NCBI RefSeq assembly: GCF_900188085.1
Contig: NZ_FZOU01000002.1
Coordinates: forward strand, 496,001-560,000
Reading direction: 5' to 3'
Length of the DNA: 64,000 nucleotides
From: Granulicella rosea
GTDB lineage: Bacteria > Acidobacteriota > Terriglobia > Terriglobales > Acidobacteriaceae
The notes below the pieces were generated by a model. The model was not told the DNA's origin, did not search any database, and saw nothing but the letters and a program-made list of their open reading frames with translations. Shown here piece after piece: positions 1-8,321 of the stretch. The stretch's first letter is position 1. Each line of letters starts with the position of its first letter. A program made the position numbers and the translations under genes.

Positions 1-1687
1 CGAAGACAAAGGACCGGAAATTTTCACATGGCAGCCCGTTCCCCAACCCGAGCGTTTGTTCCTTCCCATCCTTGTAAAGAACGACGCCGCCTGCTGTCGT
101 TCCCATCACAGCGTCATCATCGGTTATGGCTATCTGCAACAGCGCCTTCGGCAGCCCACGATGCGGAAACGGGATGCGTTCGATCGATTCGCCCCAAATG
201 CGAGCAAGGTTGCCATTGATATCGCCGATCCAGAGATTTCCTTTATGATCGAAGGCCATATCGTAAACACTCGGCAGTCTTGTTTTGACCATGAACCGGG
301 TTGCTACGTCGTCATGAACCTTCCAAATCTCGCGGCTTGGGCCAAAGGCTACCCACATGTCGCCTTGGGCGTCCTCTGCATAGCTTTCAACGGTCGAATC
401 GGTCGGACTGCCGGCCGGCGCGGCAATCTGGTGCATCGTGCCGTGGTCATAGCGAAAAAGCCTATTTCCTCTGCCTATCCAGATCCCGCCCGCGTTGTCC
501 TGCGTGGCGACACCGATCGGATCTCCGGGTCCGATGCGAGCTTCGTGCTCAATCGAAATTGTGGCGCCACTACGGAGGACATCCAGCCCGTTTCCATTGA
601 CGACCCAGAGCGCACCATCCTTGGCAAAGAACAAGGACTGGACAGCATCGATGGTGAGCCCCTCCTTCTTGCCGAACGTCTTTATCGGAAGGTCGCGCAG
701 ACGATCGATTCCCTGGCTTGTTACAACCCACATATTTCCTTCGCGGTCTTCAAAGAGATCGTCGACCACCCCACCCGATAAACCATCGCTTTCCCGATAC
801 CGATCGACGACATCGCGATAGATACGGTAGATACCGTTTGGTGTTCCAAGCCACAGTGCGCCATGCCTGTCAAACAAGATTTTCTGAATCTCGATCTTCG
901 TTGTGTCGAAACCCCTCACCGGATATGGCTTCGCCGCGCCGTCCACGATCTCTTCAAGACCCAGTTCAGCACCGACGCCTGCAAGACCGACCAGCAGTCT
1001 TCCGTCTGGAGCGGTGGCCACGGCTCTGACACCTTCAATATCCGCCAGATGCTCGAACAGCTTAGGCGTGTAAACCGTATGGGATATGGGACTCCATCTC
1101 ACATAACTTCCCCCAGCACCCACCCAGAGATTTCCGTTGTGATCAGCAGCCATTGCTCCGCCGAACGGAAAGGGGAACGTCTTTGAAGGTCCAGCGCAAT
1201 CAAGAGTGAGACCTGCTACCTTACAGAGTCCGCCTCCCACCACCAGGTTTTGGCGCGCTGCCCAGATAGTCCCGGAATCATCCTGAACGATGGCGACAAT
1301 CAACGCTACTTCACTGGAGTAATTGAACAAGACTCCGTTTTGAAGATGAGACAGACTCGCGCCTGCGCCGATCCACAAGCTTCCATCTTTTGCAGTGAAT
1401 AGCGAATGGATGCCTCCGTGCGGCAGCTTGACGTCGCCAACTCCTTCCCAACGAATAAAACGTACGCCGTCGAAGCGCAGCAAACCTGCGGCTGTTCCGA
1501 CCCACAGATATCCGTCGGGGGTTTGTGCGATCACATTCGGCGCACCCTCAAACATCCCGTCCGACAAGCGCCATGCCGTGTGACCATACTGAGTGATCCG
1601 GCTGCTTGGGTCTACGGCCCATGCAGGACATACCCCCAGTTTGCAGAGACAAACCAGTAGGAAGAAACGTAGCCACGGCCTGACCAT
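1..1687 (-). CDS. Two-component-regulator-type beta-propeller protein (partial, C-terminus beyond window)
   Basis: The - strand is open from about 1747 to the left edge. The protein has a signal peptide (MVRPWLRFFLL...CPAWA) followed by repeated propeller blades of the type G-x-LWVGT/GxLW(I/V)G, for example DGYLWVGTAAGLLRF, DGSLWIGAG, GNLWVGAGG, GALWLGTPNGIYR, GNMWVVTSQG and a last visible GLPCENFRSFVF. This is the Reg_prop/Y_Y_Y periplasmic sensor layout, in which blades normally precede a membrane segment and a histidine kinase, GGDEF or HTH output domain; that part lies outside the window. I place the start at 1687 because GGAG stands 5 bases upstream and the signal peptide then starts cleanly; 1690, 1732 and 1747 are in-frame alternatives. 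The ligand is unknown; carbohydrate sensing is common for this architecture. Confidence 0.85.
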   Translation of the reverse strand, partial: MVRPWLRFFLLVCLCKLGVCPAWAVDPSSRITQYGHTAWRLSDGMFEGAPNVIAQTPDGYLWVGTAAGLLRFDGVRFIRWEGVGDVKLPHGGIHSLFTAKDGSLWIGAGASLSHLQNGVLFNYSSEVALIVAIVQDDSGTIWAARQNLVVGGGLCKVAGLTLDCAGPSKTFPFPFGGAMAADHNGNLWVGAGGSYVRWSPISHTVYTPKLFEHLADIEGVRAVATAPDGRLLVGLAGVGAELGLEEIVDGAAKPYPVRGFDTTKIEIQKILFDRHGALWLGTPNGIYRIYRDVVDRYRESDGLSGGVVDDLFEDREGNMWVVTSQGIDRLRDLPIKTFGKKEGLTIDAVQSLFFAKDGALWVVNGNGLDVLRSGATISIEHEARIGPGDPIGVATQDNAGGIWIGRGNRLFRYDHGTMHQIAAPAGSPTDSTVESYAEDAQGDMWVAFGPSREIWKVHDDVATRFMVKTRLPSVYDMAFDHKGNLWIGDINGNLARIWGESIERIPFPHRGLPKALLQIAITDDDAVMGTTAGGVVLYKDGKEQTLGLGNGLPCENFRSFVF

Positions 1688-1840
1688 CATCGCTCCGATC
1701 ACTACCCGCCAAGCAGTCCAGAATGCTTGCATACTGTTGTTGTACATCCGCTGAGCTGCGAAACAGCTATAGAAATCGATAGCCATCCCACTATCTTTTC
1801 TTATGTTGGCGTTGGCATGTAAAACCGCTAATGTTCATCA

Positions 1841-2350
1841 ATGCAAAACGAAACGAGCAAAGCACCGACCAACTTGCGTACTCGGTTCCTCCTAGCTGGA
1901 ACCGTGATGGAGCAACACCTTTCCGGGACCGAAACAGATTCTCAGTTCTCACTTTTCGAGAACCGCGCGCCGGGCTCATCTCGAACGCCTATCCACGAGC
2001 ACGCCCACGACGATGAAACTTTCTTCATGATCGAGGGAGCGATGACAGCTCTCGTCGATGGAGAGAGATTTACCCTTCGTCCGGGCGAATCGATCTTTCT
2101 GCCACGACGTATTCCCCATCAACTCTTGAATGAGACCGCGGAACCTGCTCGCTATTTACTGTTGTGTACCCCCAGCGGGTTCGAAGGGTTTCTGGCGGCT
2201 GGGGGTTCAGTCCTGCCCCCTGGTACTGAACCCAGGCCGGTATCCCGTGAGGACATCGAACGCATGAGAAGCGCGGCTCCCGACTTCGGCATCACGATAT
2301 TGCAGGACTGGCCACTCGATACCACCCAGTCCGCGATCGGTCCCGAGTGA
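1841..2350 (+). CDS. Cupin domain protein
   Basis: A 169-residue single-domain cupin. The first metal-binding motif is seen as HEHAHDDETFFMIEG (about residues 51-65: two histidines and a glutamate), followed by the G-E-x-x-F-x-P-x-x-x-P-H motif GESIFLPRRIPHQ (about 87-99). It is cytosolic, with no signal peptide. Such proteins may be small dioxygenases, isomerases or sugar-binding sensors; nothing here fixes the substrate. No convincing Shine-Dalgarno sequence precedes the ATG, so the start may be slightly wrong. The stop overlaps the GTG of the next small frame by four bases, suggesting coupling. Confidence 0.85.
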   Translation: MQNETSKAPTNLRTRFLLAGTVMEQHLSGTETDSQFSLFENRAPGSSRTPIHEHAHDDETFFMIEGAMTALVDGERFTLRPGESIFLPRRIPHQLLNETAEPARYLLLCTPSGFEGFLAAGGSVLPPGTEPRPVSREDIERMRSAAPDFGITILQDWPLDTTQSAIGPE

Positions 2351-2667
2351 AGCCCTTGACCCTGGGTCCTTTCGTTCTTGGGTTATGCGTCCTCGCGTTC
2401 TCGCTCCTCGCCTTATTCGCGGGTCGGCGGGGCCTCCGTCGTCATTCCATAAAGATGAACAACGATTTGTATGGTTCTTCGAAGACACGAACTCTTCCCG
2501 ATCAACAGCGTTGCGAGAAGCTGCTTGATGGCATCGAGGGGTGTAAGGCGATCGCCGATAAAGCGCTTTCATCGCCTGTCAGGGTTGAAGATCTTCAACG
2601 AGCTCTCGGCGAAATTTCCGATCTTCTGGCGCAGACGATTGGGGATTGGGGTCCGCCTGGACCGTGA
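2347..2667 (+). CDS. Small putative membrane-anchored protein
   Basis: A 106-residue frame that begins at a GTG overlapping the cupin stop (GTGA). It opens with one hydrophobic segment (about residues 4-26, ending in GRRGLRR), as in an N-terminal membrane anchor, followed by a soluble helical part rich in Leu, Asp and Glu. I recognise no family. Support comes from the overlap with the gene upstream, the sensible membrane topology with positive residues after the segment, and a strong hairpin downstream. It could be a chance frame. Confidence 0.45.
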   Translation: MKPLTLGPFVLGLCVLAFSLLALFAGRRGLRRHSIKMNNDLYGSSKTRTLPDQQRCEKLLDGIEGCKAIADKALSSPVRVEDLQRALGEISDLLAQTIGDWGPPGP

Positions 2668-2851
2668 GCCGTGTCATGACTTACATGTCTAATCTCGCAA
2701 GTTAGAAGGTGGCGTAGCAGAACTACATCAAGCTACCTATGTGAGCCTTGTACTGCAGATCAAGCCTCCAGGCGGCATTCTCGACACATTCGATCTACGC
2801 AATTACGCTCGCCCTTCCTTCGTTACTATCCCACGAATAAAGTGAAGCCCA

Positions 2852-2889
2852 AGTCAACGAGGCGCCTTGAAGAGGGCGCCTCGTTGACT
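2852..2889. terminator. Bidirectional hairpin between convergent genes
   Basis: A perfect 15-bp inverted repeat (2852-2866 with 2875-2889) and an 8-base loop sit between the + strand cupin pair and the - strand oxidoreductase. No long T-run follows on either side, so termination strength is uncertain, but location and symmetry fit a shared terminator. Confidence 0.65.
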
Positions 2890-2903
2890 GAATAACGCCG
2901 TTC

Positions 2904-3887
2904 TCAAGCGTTTATACGCACCACGGTTTTGCCGAGACTTCCGCGTGCGACCGCACTGTGAGCGGCATCGATCTCCGAATCTTCGAAGACCCTTTCGGCA
3001 AGTAGAGGGCGAACCTTGCCGGATTCAACCATTTGAGTCACGCGGCTGAGGATCTCACCGTGGTGGGTCCGGCCTTCCCCGGTGAGCAGCGGAAGTAGAG
3101 TGAACACGCCGGAGTACGATGCGCCCCGGAAAGAGAGCGGAGCCAAGGAGTGGCTTCCCCAACCGAGACAGCTGAGCGCATGCCCCGTGTATTTCTTCAC
3201 CAGCTTGAAGGACGCGTCCAGCGCGCTGCCGCCAACAGTATCGTAGACGATCTCCCAACCCCCACCATCGGGCGAAAGCGAGATGTACTCATCGGGTGTG
3301 AGGGTAAGATAGTCGATTGGGATTGCCCCGTATCTCTTTACGACATAGGACTTCTCAGGCGATACCGTGGCATGTACCTCCGCGCCGAACGCTAATGCGA
3401 TTTGCACCGCAAGGTGTCCTACGCCTCCTGCGCCTCCGTGAATGAGTACGCTCTGGCCGGCGCTAACCTGTGCTCGATCGACGAGCCCTTCCCAAGCGGT
3501 AATGGCTGCGAGCGGCAGAGCCGCAGCCTCGGCCATCGTAAGGTTGGAGGGTTTACGGGCAAGGAGCGCCGCGTCAGCCGCTTGAAACTGAGCAAGCGAA
3601 CCTTGCAAGCCGGCAACGCCCCCGGTCATCCCGTAGACGTCATCCCCGACCTGGAAATGCTTCACACCTTCACCCACCAACTCGATCGTACCCGCCACAT
3701 CGATTCCCATCACGGCGGGAAAGGGGTGCCTCGCATGAGCCGCATTCCCAGCGCGAATCTTTGTGTCGAGCGGGTTTACTCCGCTGGCCTCGACCCGGAT
3801 CAACACCTGGTCGGCTCCGACTGTTGGCAATGGTCGCTCGACAGCTTCAAACTGGCTACCTGCTTCGTTCACTACCCAAACTTTCAT
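2904..3887 (-). CDS. NADPH:quinone reductase-like zinc-independent MDR oxidoreductase
   Basis: A 327-residue medium-chain dehydrogenase/reductase of the quinone oxidoreductase type. Seen: the N-terminal GroES-like fold (SGVNPLDTKIRAG, PAVMGIDVAGTIELVGEGV), the NADP-binding Rossmann motif HGGAGGVGHLAVQIA and the substrate-side YDTVGG segment; structural-zinc cysteines are absent. It likely uses NADPH to reduce quinones or alpha,beta-unsaturated carbonyls. The start at 3887 is chosen because GGAGGGGG stands just upstream; an in-frame extension to 4004 lacks such a site. It lies downstream of the DUF417 gene on the same strand with about 120 bases between, and may belong to the same reactive-electrophile or oxidant response. 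Confidence 0.85.
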   Translation of the reverse strand: MKVWVVNEAGSQFEAVERPLPTVGADQVLIRVEASGVNPLDTKIRAGNAAHARHPFPAVMGIDVAGTIELVGEGVKHFQVGDDVYGMTGGVAGLQGSLAQFQAADAALLARKPSNLTMAEAAALPLAAITAWEGLVDRAQVSAGQSVLIHGGAGGVGHLAVQIALAFGAEVHATVSPEKSYVVKRYGAIPIDYLTLTPDEYISLSPDGGGWEIVYDTVGGSALDASFKLVKKYTGHALSCLGWGSHSLAPLSFRGASYSGVFTLLPLLTGEGRTHHGEILSRVTQMVESGKVRPLLAERVFEDSEIDAAHSAVARGSLGKTVVRINA

Positions 3888-4008
3888 GCTTCCCCCCTCC
3901 CGGAATTCTTCAATGAGCGAGATTGCGCGCTCTTCGCTGGTCCGATGGCGCGCCGTATCCGACGCCGAATCATGGCTTCTGCACGCGGTGCGTTCGTGAC
4001 GCATTCGG

Positions 4009-4626
4009 CTATAAGGCGTTTACGTTTCTTCGTCCGAGATACATACGAGCGGAATCCGCCATGGTGACGAATGCTGCACCGAACATGATAGAGTCCTTCA
4101 GAATGAGGCGACCTACGCCGGACAGGAAAGGAAAGCCCTGAGCACCGTCGCCCATAAAGTGGACCCAGGCCTCGGGTGTCGTTACAAGAAACGACAGTGT
4201 CACGCAGCTCATGCCGATGAGCAACGCGCTACCGAAAGCCGCCACTTGCGGCAGGGGCTTGTGCAGAGCAATCATAAAGCCGAGCACGACGATCGCAAGA
4301 CCTAATGCCTGCGACACGGGATAGGTGCGATTCCCTTCATGCCATTCTTGGTGCGACGGAACGACCTCACCCTCTTTATTCATGTATTGACGATATGCTG
4401 GGGCACGGTCTTGATAAAGAAAGTTCATCGCTGGGCTGTTTGCGACCAGAGGAACAATGCTTTCCGCTTCATATTTCGCGAACTTCAGGCCACCGATCCA
4501 CACCAGCACCAGCACCAGCCCGCAGCGGAGAATTGTTACCGAAACCCGATTCATACTCGCCATCGTTTCAAGCAGCCTTTGAGCAATAGATTTCCGGCCA
4601 GACGTCTCAATCATCAGGTTGTTCAC
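4009..4626 (-). CDS. DUF417 (YkgB/RclC-type) inner-membrane protein
   Basis: A 205-residue membrane protein with four hydrophobic segments. The signature KFAKYEAESIVPLVANSP, just after the first segment, is the hallmark of the DUF417 family, whose E. coli member RclC is part of the reactive-chlorine resistance (Rcl) system. A long polar loop (NKEGEVVPSHQEWHEGN) lies between segments one and two. I choose the GTG at 4626 because GGAGGG precedes it by six bases; the upstream extension to 4818 has no ribosome site and overlaps the divergent regulator. An RclA-like flavoenzyme lies 4 kb away (8322-9746), which supports an oxidant-stress role, though linkage is loose. Confidence 0.85.
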   Translation of the reverse strand: MNNLMIETSGRKSIAQRLLETMASMNRVSVTILRCGLVLVLVWIGGLKFAKYEAESIVPLVANSPAMNFLYQDRAPAYRQYMNKEGEVVPSHQEWHEGNRTYPVSQALGLAIVVLGFMIALHKPLPQVAAFGSALLIGMSCVTLSFLVTTPEAWVHFMGDGAQGFPFLSGVGRLILKDSIMFGAAFVTMADSARMYLGRRNVNAL

Positions 4627-4799
4627 GTTAGTCCCTCCACACGTGACAATAGTCGGGTGGAAGGATATCCGCGCCCCCCATCGCCACAGACTCGAACCCG
4701 GAGTTTTAGATAGGTAGTCAGCGACCGGGAAAAGCGCATAGGATTTGTCTATCACGTGAACGATCGGGCGATTGTTGGCGGAATCGAAAGGATGCTGCG

Positions 4800-5429
4800 A
4801 TGCAACACTCTCAACCAATCCGGATACTCAGCATTGAAGATCATCCTGTCTTTCGCGAAGGATTGACTGCGATCATCGGATCGCAAACGGATATGGCCCT
4901 GATCGGTCACGCAGCGAACGCGAAAACGGGTCTCTCTGAATTCAGGGACAAGCGCCCGGACGTCACCCTGCTCGATCTGCGGCTGCCAGACTCCGACGGG
5001 CTGAGCCTTCTCGCAACCATGCGTGATTTGATCCGAAACGCGCGAGTCGTGATTCTGACGACTTCCGAGAGCGATGCCGACATTCTTCGGGCTCTCAAAG
5101 CAGGAGCCGCCGCTTACATCCTGAAGAGCATGTCGCGGGATGAAATCCTGGGAACGATTCGCGATGTTCACCTTCGAGGTAAGAGCATATCTCCGTCTAT
5201 CGCAGCAAGACTTGCCGACCAGGTTGGCGAGGAGCAACTGACAACACGCGAGCTCGAGGTGCTCCGCCTCATCCGTGATGGGCATCGCAACAAACAGATT
5301 GCGGATGCGCTTTGCATTGCTGAAACAACAGTCAACTTCCATGTCAAAAACCTTGTCGATAAGCTCAATGCCAATGACCGCACACACGCGGTCACTCTGG
5401 CAGTGCGCCGCGGTCTGCTTTCCATCTAA
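4800..5429 (+). CDS. NarL/FixJ-family response regulator
   Basis: A 209-residue two-domain regulator. The receiver domain (residues about 7-125) shows the acidic pair E13/D14, the phospho-acceptor D59 in LLDLRLP, the conserved T in ILTTSE and the K of ILKSM. The C-terminal LuxR-type helix-turn-helix (about 145-209) reads LTTRELEVLRLI...GHRNKQIADAL...TVNFHVKNLVDKL. AAAGGA lies about eight bases before the ATG. It is divergent from the DUF417 gene across a 173-base shared promoter region, so it may control that gene. No cognate histidine kinase of this class is next to it. Confidence 0.92.
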   Translation: MQHSQPIRILSIEDHPVFREGLTAIIGSQTDMALIGHAANAKTGLSEFRDKRPDVTLLDLRLPDSDGLSLLATMRDLIRNARVVILTTSESDADILRALKAGAAAYILKSMSRDEILGTIRDVHLRGKSISPSIAARLADQVGEEQLTTRELEVLRLIRDGHRNKQIADALCIAETTVNFHVKNLVDKLNANDRTHAVTLAVRRGLLSI

Positions 5430-5555
5430 ACCTCGTCAAGTTGCAAAACTATTGAAATCTCCAGCAAAGATTCTGTTGGTTTAGGGTGCGTATATCGTGG
5501 AAGTCTCTCATAGTCTGACGGTATGAACCGTTGGGTTCAAGGAGGGATCCCAGTA

Positions 5556-6392
5556 ATGCGCCCCATGTCTAAGTTTCAAAAGCAGCTTCCATCCTTCGCA
5601 AAAGAAACCGGTTCTTCCGGCCTGCCTGGCCGAGGTGGCGGCTACACGAGTTCAACCTTTTTCACCGGTACAGGCGATGCCGTCAACGAGACAAGTCAAT
5701 CGCGCGGCTTGCAACTTCATGTCTTAGGACGTGTGCTTGCCATGATGCTCTTCCTGTGGCCCATCGGGCTCGCGGCGCAATCCTCGCGGAGGTCCAACTC
5801 TGTTGTAGTGGTGCCCAGTTCCTGGCTGCCGGAAGACGCACAGTCGCCCAGCGAATCTATGTTCTTGCACCCAAATAACGATGGAACAACTTATCTCTAT
5901 CTGGAACAACATAGCAAGAATCATCTTGTCGTCCTGGACGTGACTCATCCGATTCATATTTCACAGGTGTCGGTCGTCCAGTTTGAAGGAGCCGCATTTG
6001 ATTTTGTTAGAGCGCTTGGATCGTCATCCGCTCTGATCTGCTTCCGAGACAACAGCGGTTCCGGGGTCGTGCAATTCCGCCAGCCAAAGCAACCTCTGCT
6101 GATTGCGGCTCCAGAACTCAAGCAGGCCTCGCGCACGGAAGATATCGGCGCCTTCGGTCTTCTTGTTACCAACAGCCCACGAACAACAAATGACGTGCCC
6201 GAACACGACATCCAGATAGTTGATCTGTCGCCCAACAAACCGACCGTCCTGGCCACGGCTCATCGTGTGCATCAGCAGATTGAAGACTCATCGACGGGCG
6301 CTCACTTCCTGCTTGGTGCGGACGGTCTGACCGTAGTCAGACAACCGGATGTGGAATCACAAAACGAGATTGCACAGAAGTCGACAAACTGA
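5556..6392 (+). CDS. Putative secreted protein of unknown function
   Basis: 278 residues. The ATG at 5556 has a strong AAGGAGGG ten bases upstream, which decides this start over one 33 bases earlier. The first 55 residues are polar and glycine/serine-rich, followed by a hydrophobic stretch (LHVLGRVLAMMLFLWPIGLAAQS) that looks like a late signal peptide or anchor ending in an AxA-like site. The remainder is beta-rich (VVLDVTHPIHISQVSVV, IQIVDLSPNKPTVLAT), reminiscent of LVIVD-type blade repeats in which bound values are reported, but I cannot assign a family. The next genes follow on the same strand. Confidence 0.65.
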   Translation: MRPMSKFQKQLPSFAKETGSSGLPGRGGGYTSSTFFTGTGDAVNETSQSRGLQLHVLGRVLAMMLFLWPIGLAAQSSRRSNSVVVVPSSWLPEDAQSPSESMFLHPNNDGTTYLYLEQHSKNHLVVLDVTHPIHISQVSVVQFEGAAFDFVRALGSSSALICFRDNSGSGVVQFRQPKQPLLIAAPELKQASRTEDIGAFGLLVTNSPRTTNDVPEHDIQIVDLSPNKPTVLATAHRVHQQIEDSSTGAHFLLGADGLTVVRQPDVESQNEIAQKSTN

Positions 6393-6543
6393 TTAGTGGC
6401 CCCGTTTCACTTGTCGCATCAGAAGAACGATATGAGCGCCGCCCGAAGGCGCCAAACAGATTCGGCGGATTTTGACAGACAAGTTTCCACGAAACATCAT
6501 GTGCTTGCGGACTGGCCAACAGACCTTATTGTTTGGAGCGGAA

Positions 6544-7266
6544 ATGCTCGATGTTCATGCACCACATACATCGCCTCACACATGGCGAGACTTCTTCGTA
6601 CACATCGCCACAATAGCCGTCGGGCTTCTGATCGCTTTAGGTCTGGAGCAAGCGGTTGAGGCAGTCCATCGCCACCATGAACGTATCCATCTTCTCGACG
6701 ACCTTCGCCAAGAAGCGCAGGTAAGCGCGCTCGAGATCCATGAAAATAACCAATCCTATCTTGTCGTGGAACGTTGGTACCGCGAAGCACTCCATGCGGC
6801 ACTCAAGACCACGGACCGCAATGGCTACGTCGTCTTTACTCTTCCAGCACCGAGCACCCCAACATCCGGAGACCCAAGACCACCGGCGGCAGTATGGTCT
6901 GCAGCCAAATCCTCGGGACTTGTCAGCGTACTCACACGGGAAGAGATCGAAGATTGGGAGCGAGTCGACTATTTCGCTTCATCCGGGCAGCGCGACTTCG
7001 AAGCTTCGCAGGCAGCACTCAAATCTGTTGAGGCTGCCTGTGACCATCTCGGAACCGACTTCACTCCCGGCGCCACCATTCACACGACATTGGCGGGCCG
7101 CGACGAATTGACTCGCGCCATGAGTCTGGTTATTGGGTCGCTGCAATCGCTGCGCCACGACAATGACGAGACCATCTCGGCAACAGACTCGGTCCTACAT
7201 GGAACACACCTCCTCGACCCTGCAAAGCAAGCAGCAACAATACGGGAGAACGCCAATGCTGAATAG
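6544..7266 (+). CDS. Membrane-anchored protein of unknown function, paired with CPBP protease
   Basis: 240 residues from the ATG at 6544, preceded by GGAGCGGAA; in-frame codons upstream give no better start. A short N-terminus (HAPHTSPHTWRDFFVH) leads into one transmembrane segment (IATIAVGLLIALGLEQAVE), then a His/Arg-rich helix and a long, probably extracytoplasmic helical domain. Proteins with this opening are familiar to me from Acidobacteria, always without a function. The stop overlaps the start of the CPBP protease gene by 11 bases, so the two are probably translationally coupled. Confidence 0.75.
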   Translation: MLDVHAPHTSPHTWRDFFVHIATIAVGLLIALGLEQAVEAVHRHHERIHLLDDLRQEAQVSALEIHENNQSYLVVERWYREALHAALKTTDRNGYVVFTLPAPSTPTSGDPRPPAAVWSAAKSSGLVSVLTREEIEDWERVDYFASSGQRDFEASQAALKSVEAACDHLGTDFTPGATIHTTLAGRDELTRAMSLVIGSLQSLRHDNDETISATDSVLHGTHLLDPAKQAATIRENANAE

Positions 7267-8131
7267 CCGCAAGGGCTTCGAGCCCGGCTCAACGGGACTT
7301 CTCTCGGCCGGTCGCCATTTGCAAACGCGTGCCGTGCTTTGGGCATTGTTCCTCTTTGCGTTTACCTTTGCCTCGATGCTCGCTTCTGTGTTTGGATCCC
7401 GATGGTTGCAACTAAATGGGAATGCGTCTTATCTCCCACCAATTCTTGTACCAGTTGCCGCCTGCTGGATCTATGCCTTGCTGGTGCGCCGGTTCGAGGC
7501 GCGCAACGCGTGGGAACTCCACATCGGCTCGAACTTGTTGCCAGAGTTGGCGCTCGGTTTCCTCTTTGGCGGCATCTTCATTACGGCAATGTGGTCCGTA
7601 TTATGTGGACTGCATCTGTACAAGGCACACCGTGGGCTTTGGACACAATGGTTCTCGGACTTTGTGTTCGATAGCTACATCTCCGCCGTGGTCGAGGAAC
7701 TTGCGTTCCGTGCCGTCCTGCTAAGGATCTTTGCCAGGCTTTGGGGTGTCCGGACCGCGGTCCTGCTTTCATCGCTCCTCTTTGGACTGGCGCACATCTC
7801 TCATGGTTCATGGCTTGGGGTGATAGGAATCGCCGTCAATGGAGGCATCACGATGGCATTACTTTATGTCATTACCGGCCGTCTTTGGATGTCCATTGGA
7901 ATGCACCTTGGCTATGACTTTGTGGAGACGTCGGTGCTCGGTGTCGCAAGCAATCACGGTCTGCTCTTGAGCGAGACAATGTCGAACGCGCCAGCGTGGC
8001 TCACCGGAGGATCGTTTGGTCCAGATGCCGCGGCGCCCGCGATGATTCTGGGCGTAATGATCAATATATGGCTTTGGCACGTAGCATTTGGACCTCGCCA
8101 CACTCCAACGAGAGTAGTCAAAGTCCTCTGA
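7256..8131 (+). CDS. CPBP-family intramembrane metalloprotease
   Basis: 291 residues with about eight hydrophobic segments. The family motifs are visible: E147-E148xxxR152 (VVEELAFRA), F-x-x-x-H (LLFGLAH, H180) and a third motif H217xxxD221 (HLGYDF). These form the metal and glutamate active site of the Abi/CAAX-protease (Rce1-like) family. Members cleave peptides or prenylated proteins within the membrane, and in bacteria some confer bacteriocin immunity or act in regulated proteolysis. GGGAG precedes the ATG at 7256, which lies inside the end of the gene upstream. The coupled membrane-anchored protein is a plausible partner or substrate; that is inference. Confidence 0.88.
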   Translation: MLNSRKGFEPGSTGLLSAGRHLQTRAVLWALFLFAFTFASMLASVFGSRWLQLNGNASYLPPILVPVAACWIYALLVRRFEARNAWELHIGSNLLPELALGFLFGGIFITAMWSVLCGLHLYKAHRGLWTQWFSDFVFDSYISAVVEELAFRAVLLRIFARLWGVRTAVLLSSLLFGLAHISHGSWLGVIGIAVNGGITMALLYVITGRLWMSIGMHLGYDFVETSVLGVASNHGLLLSETMSNAPAWLTGGSFGPDAAAPAMILGVMINIWLWHVAFGPRHTPTRVVKVL

Positions 8132-8321
8132 GATTGATGCGCGACTGCCGCGCCGATATCAAACTGCCACCGGATCTGCCGAAGCTGGGGAGACCAATCA
8201 CAGTGTTTACATGCACCACAGCCTGGATGACAATCGAGTGCAGGCATCCGCTGACGGCTCGGTCTGTCACAACCTTTTCCATCTCACGCCCATAGGTTTC
8301 ATCGATCATTCGGAGGACAGT

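Noticed and set aside
56-781. Long + strand open frame over the left-edge propeller gene
   Set aside because: It is the exact complement-frame shadow of the propeller gene; the - strand shows clear blade repeats and a signal peptide.
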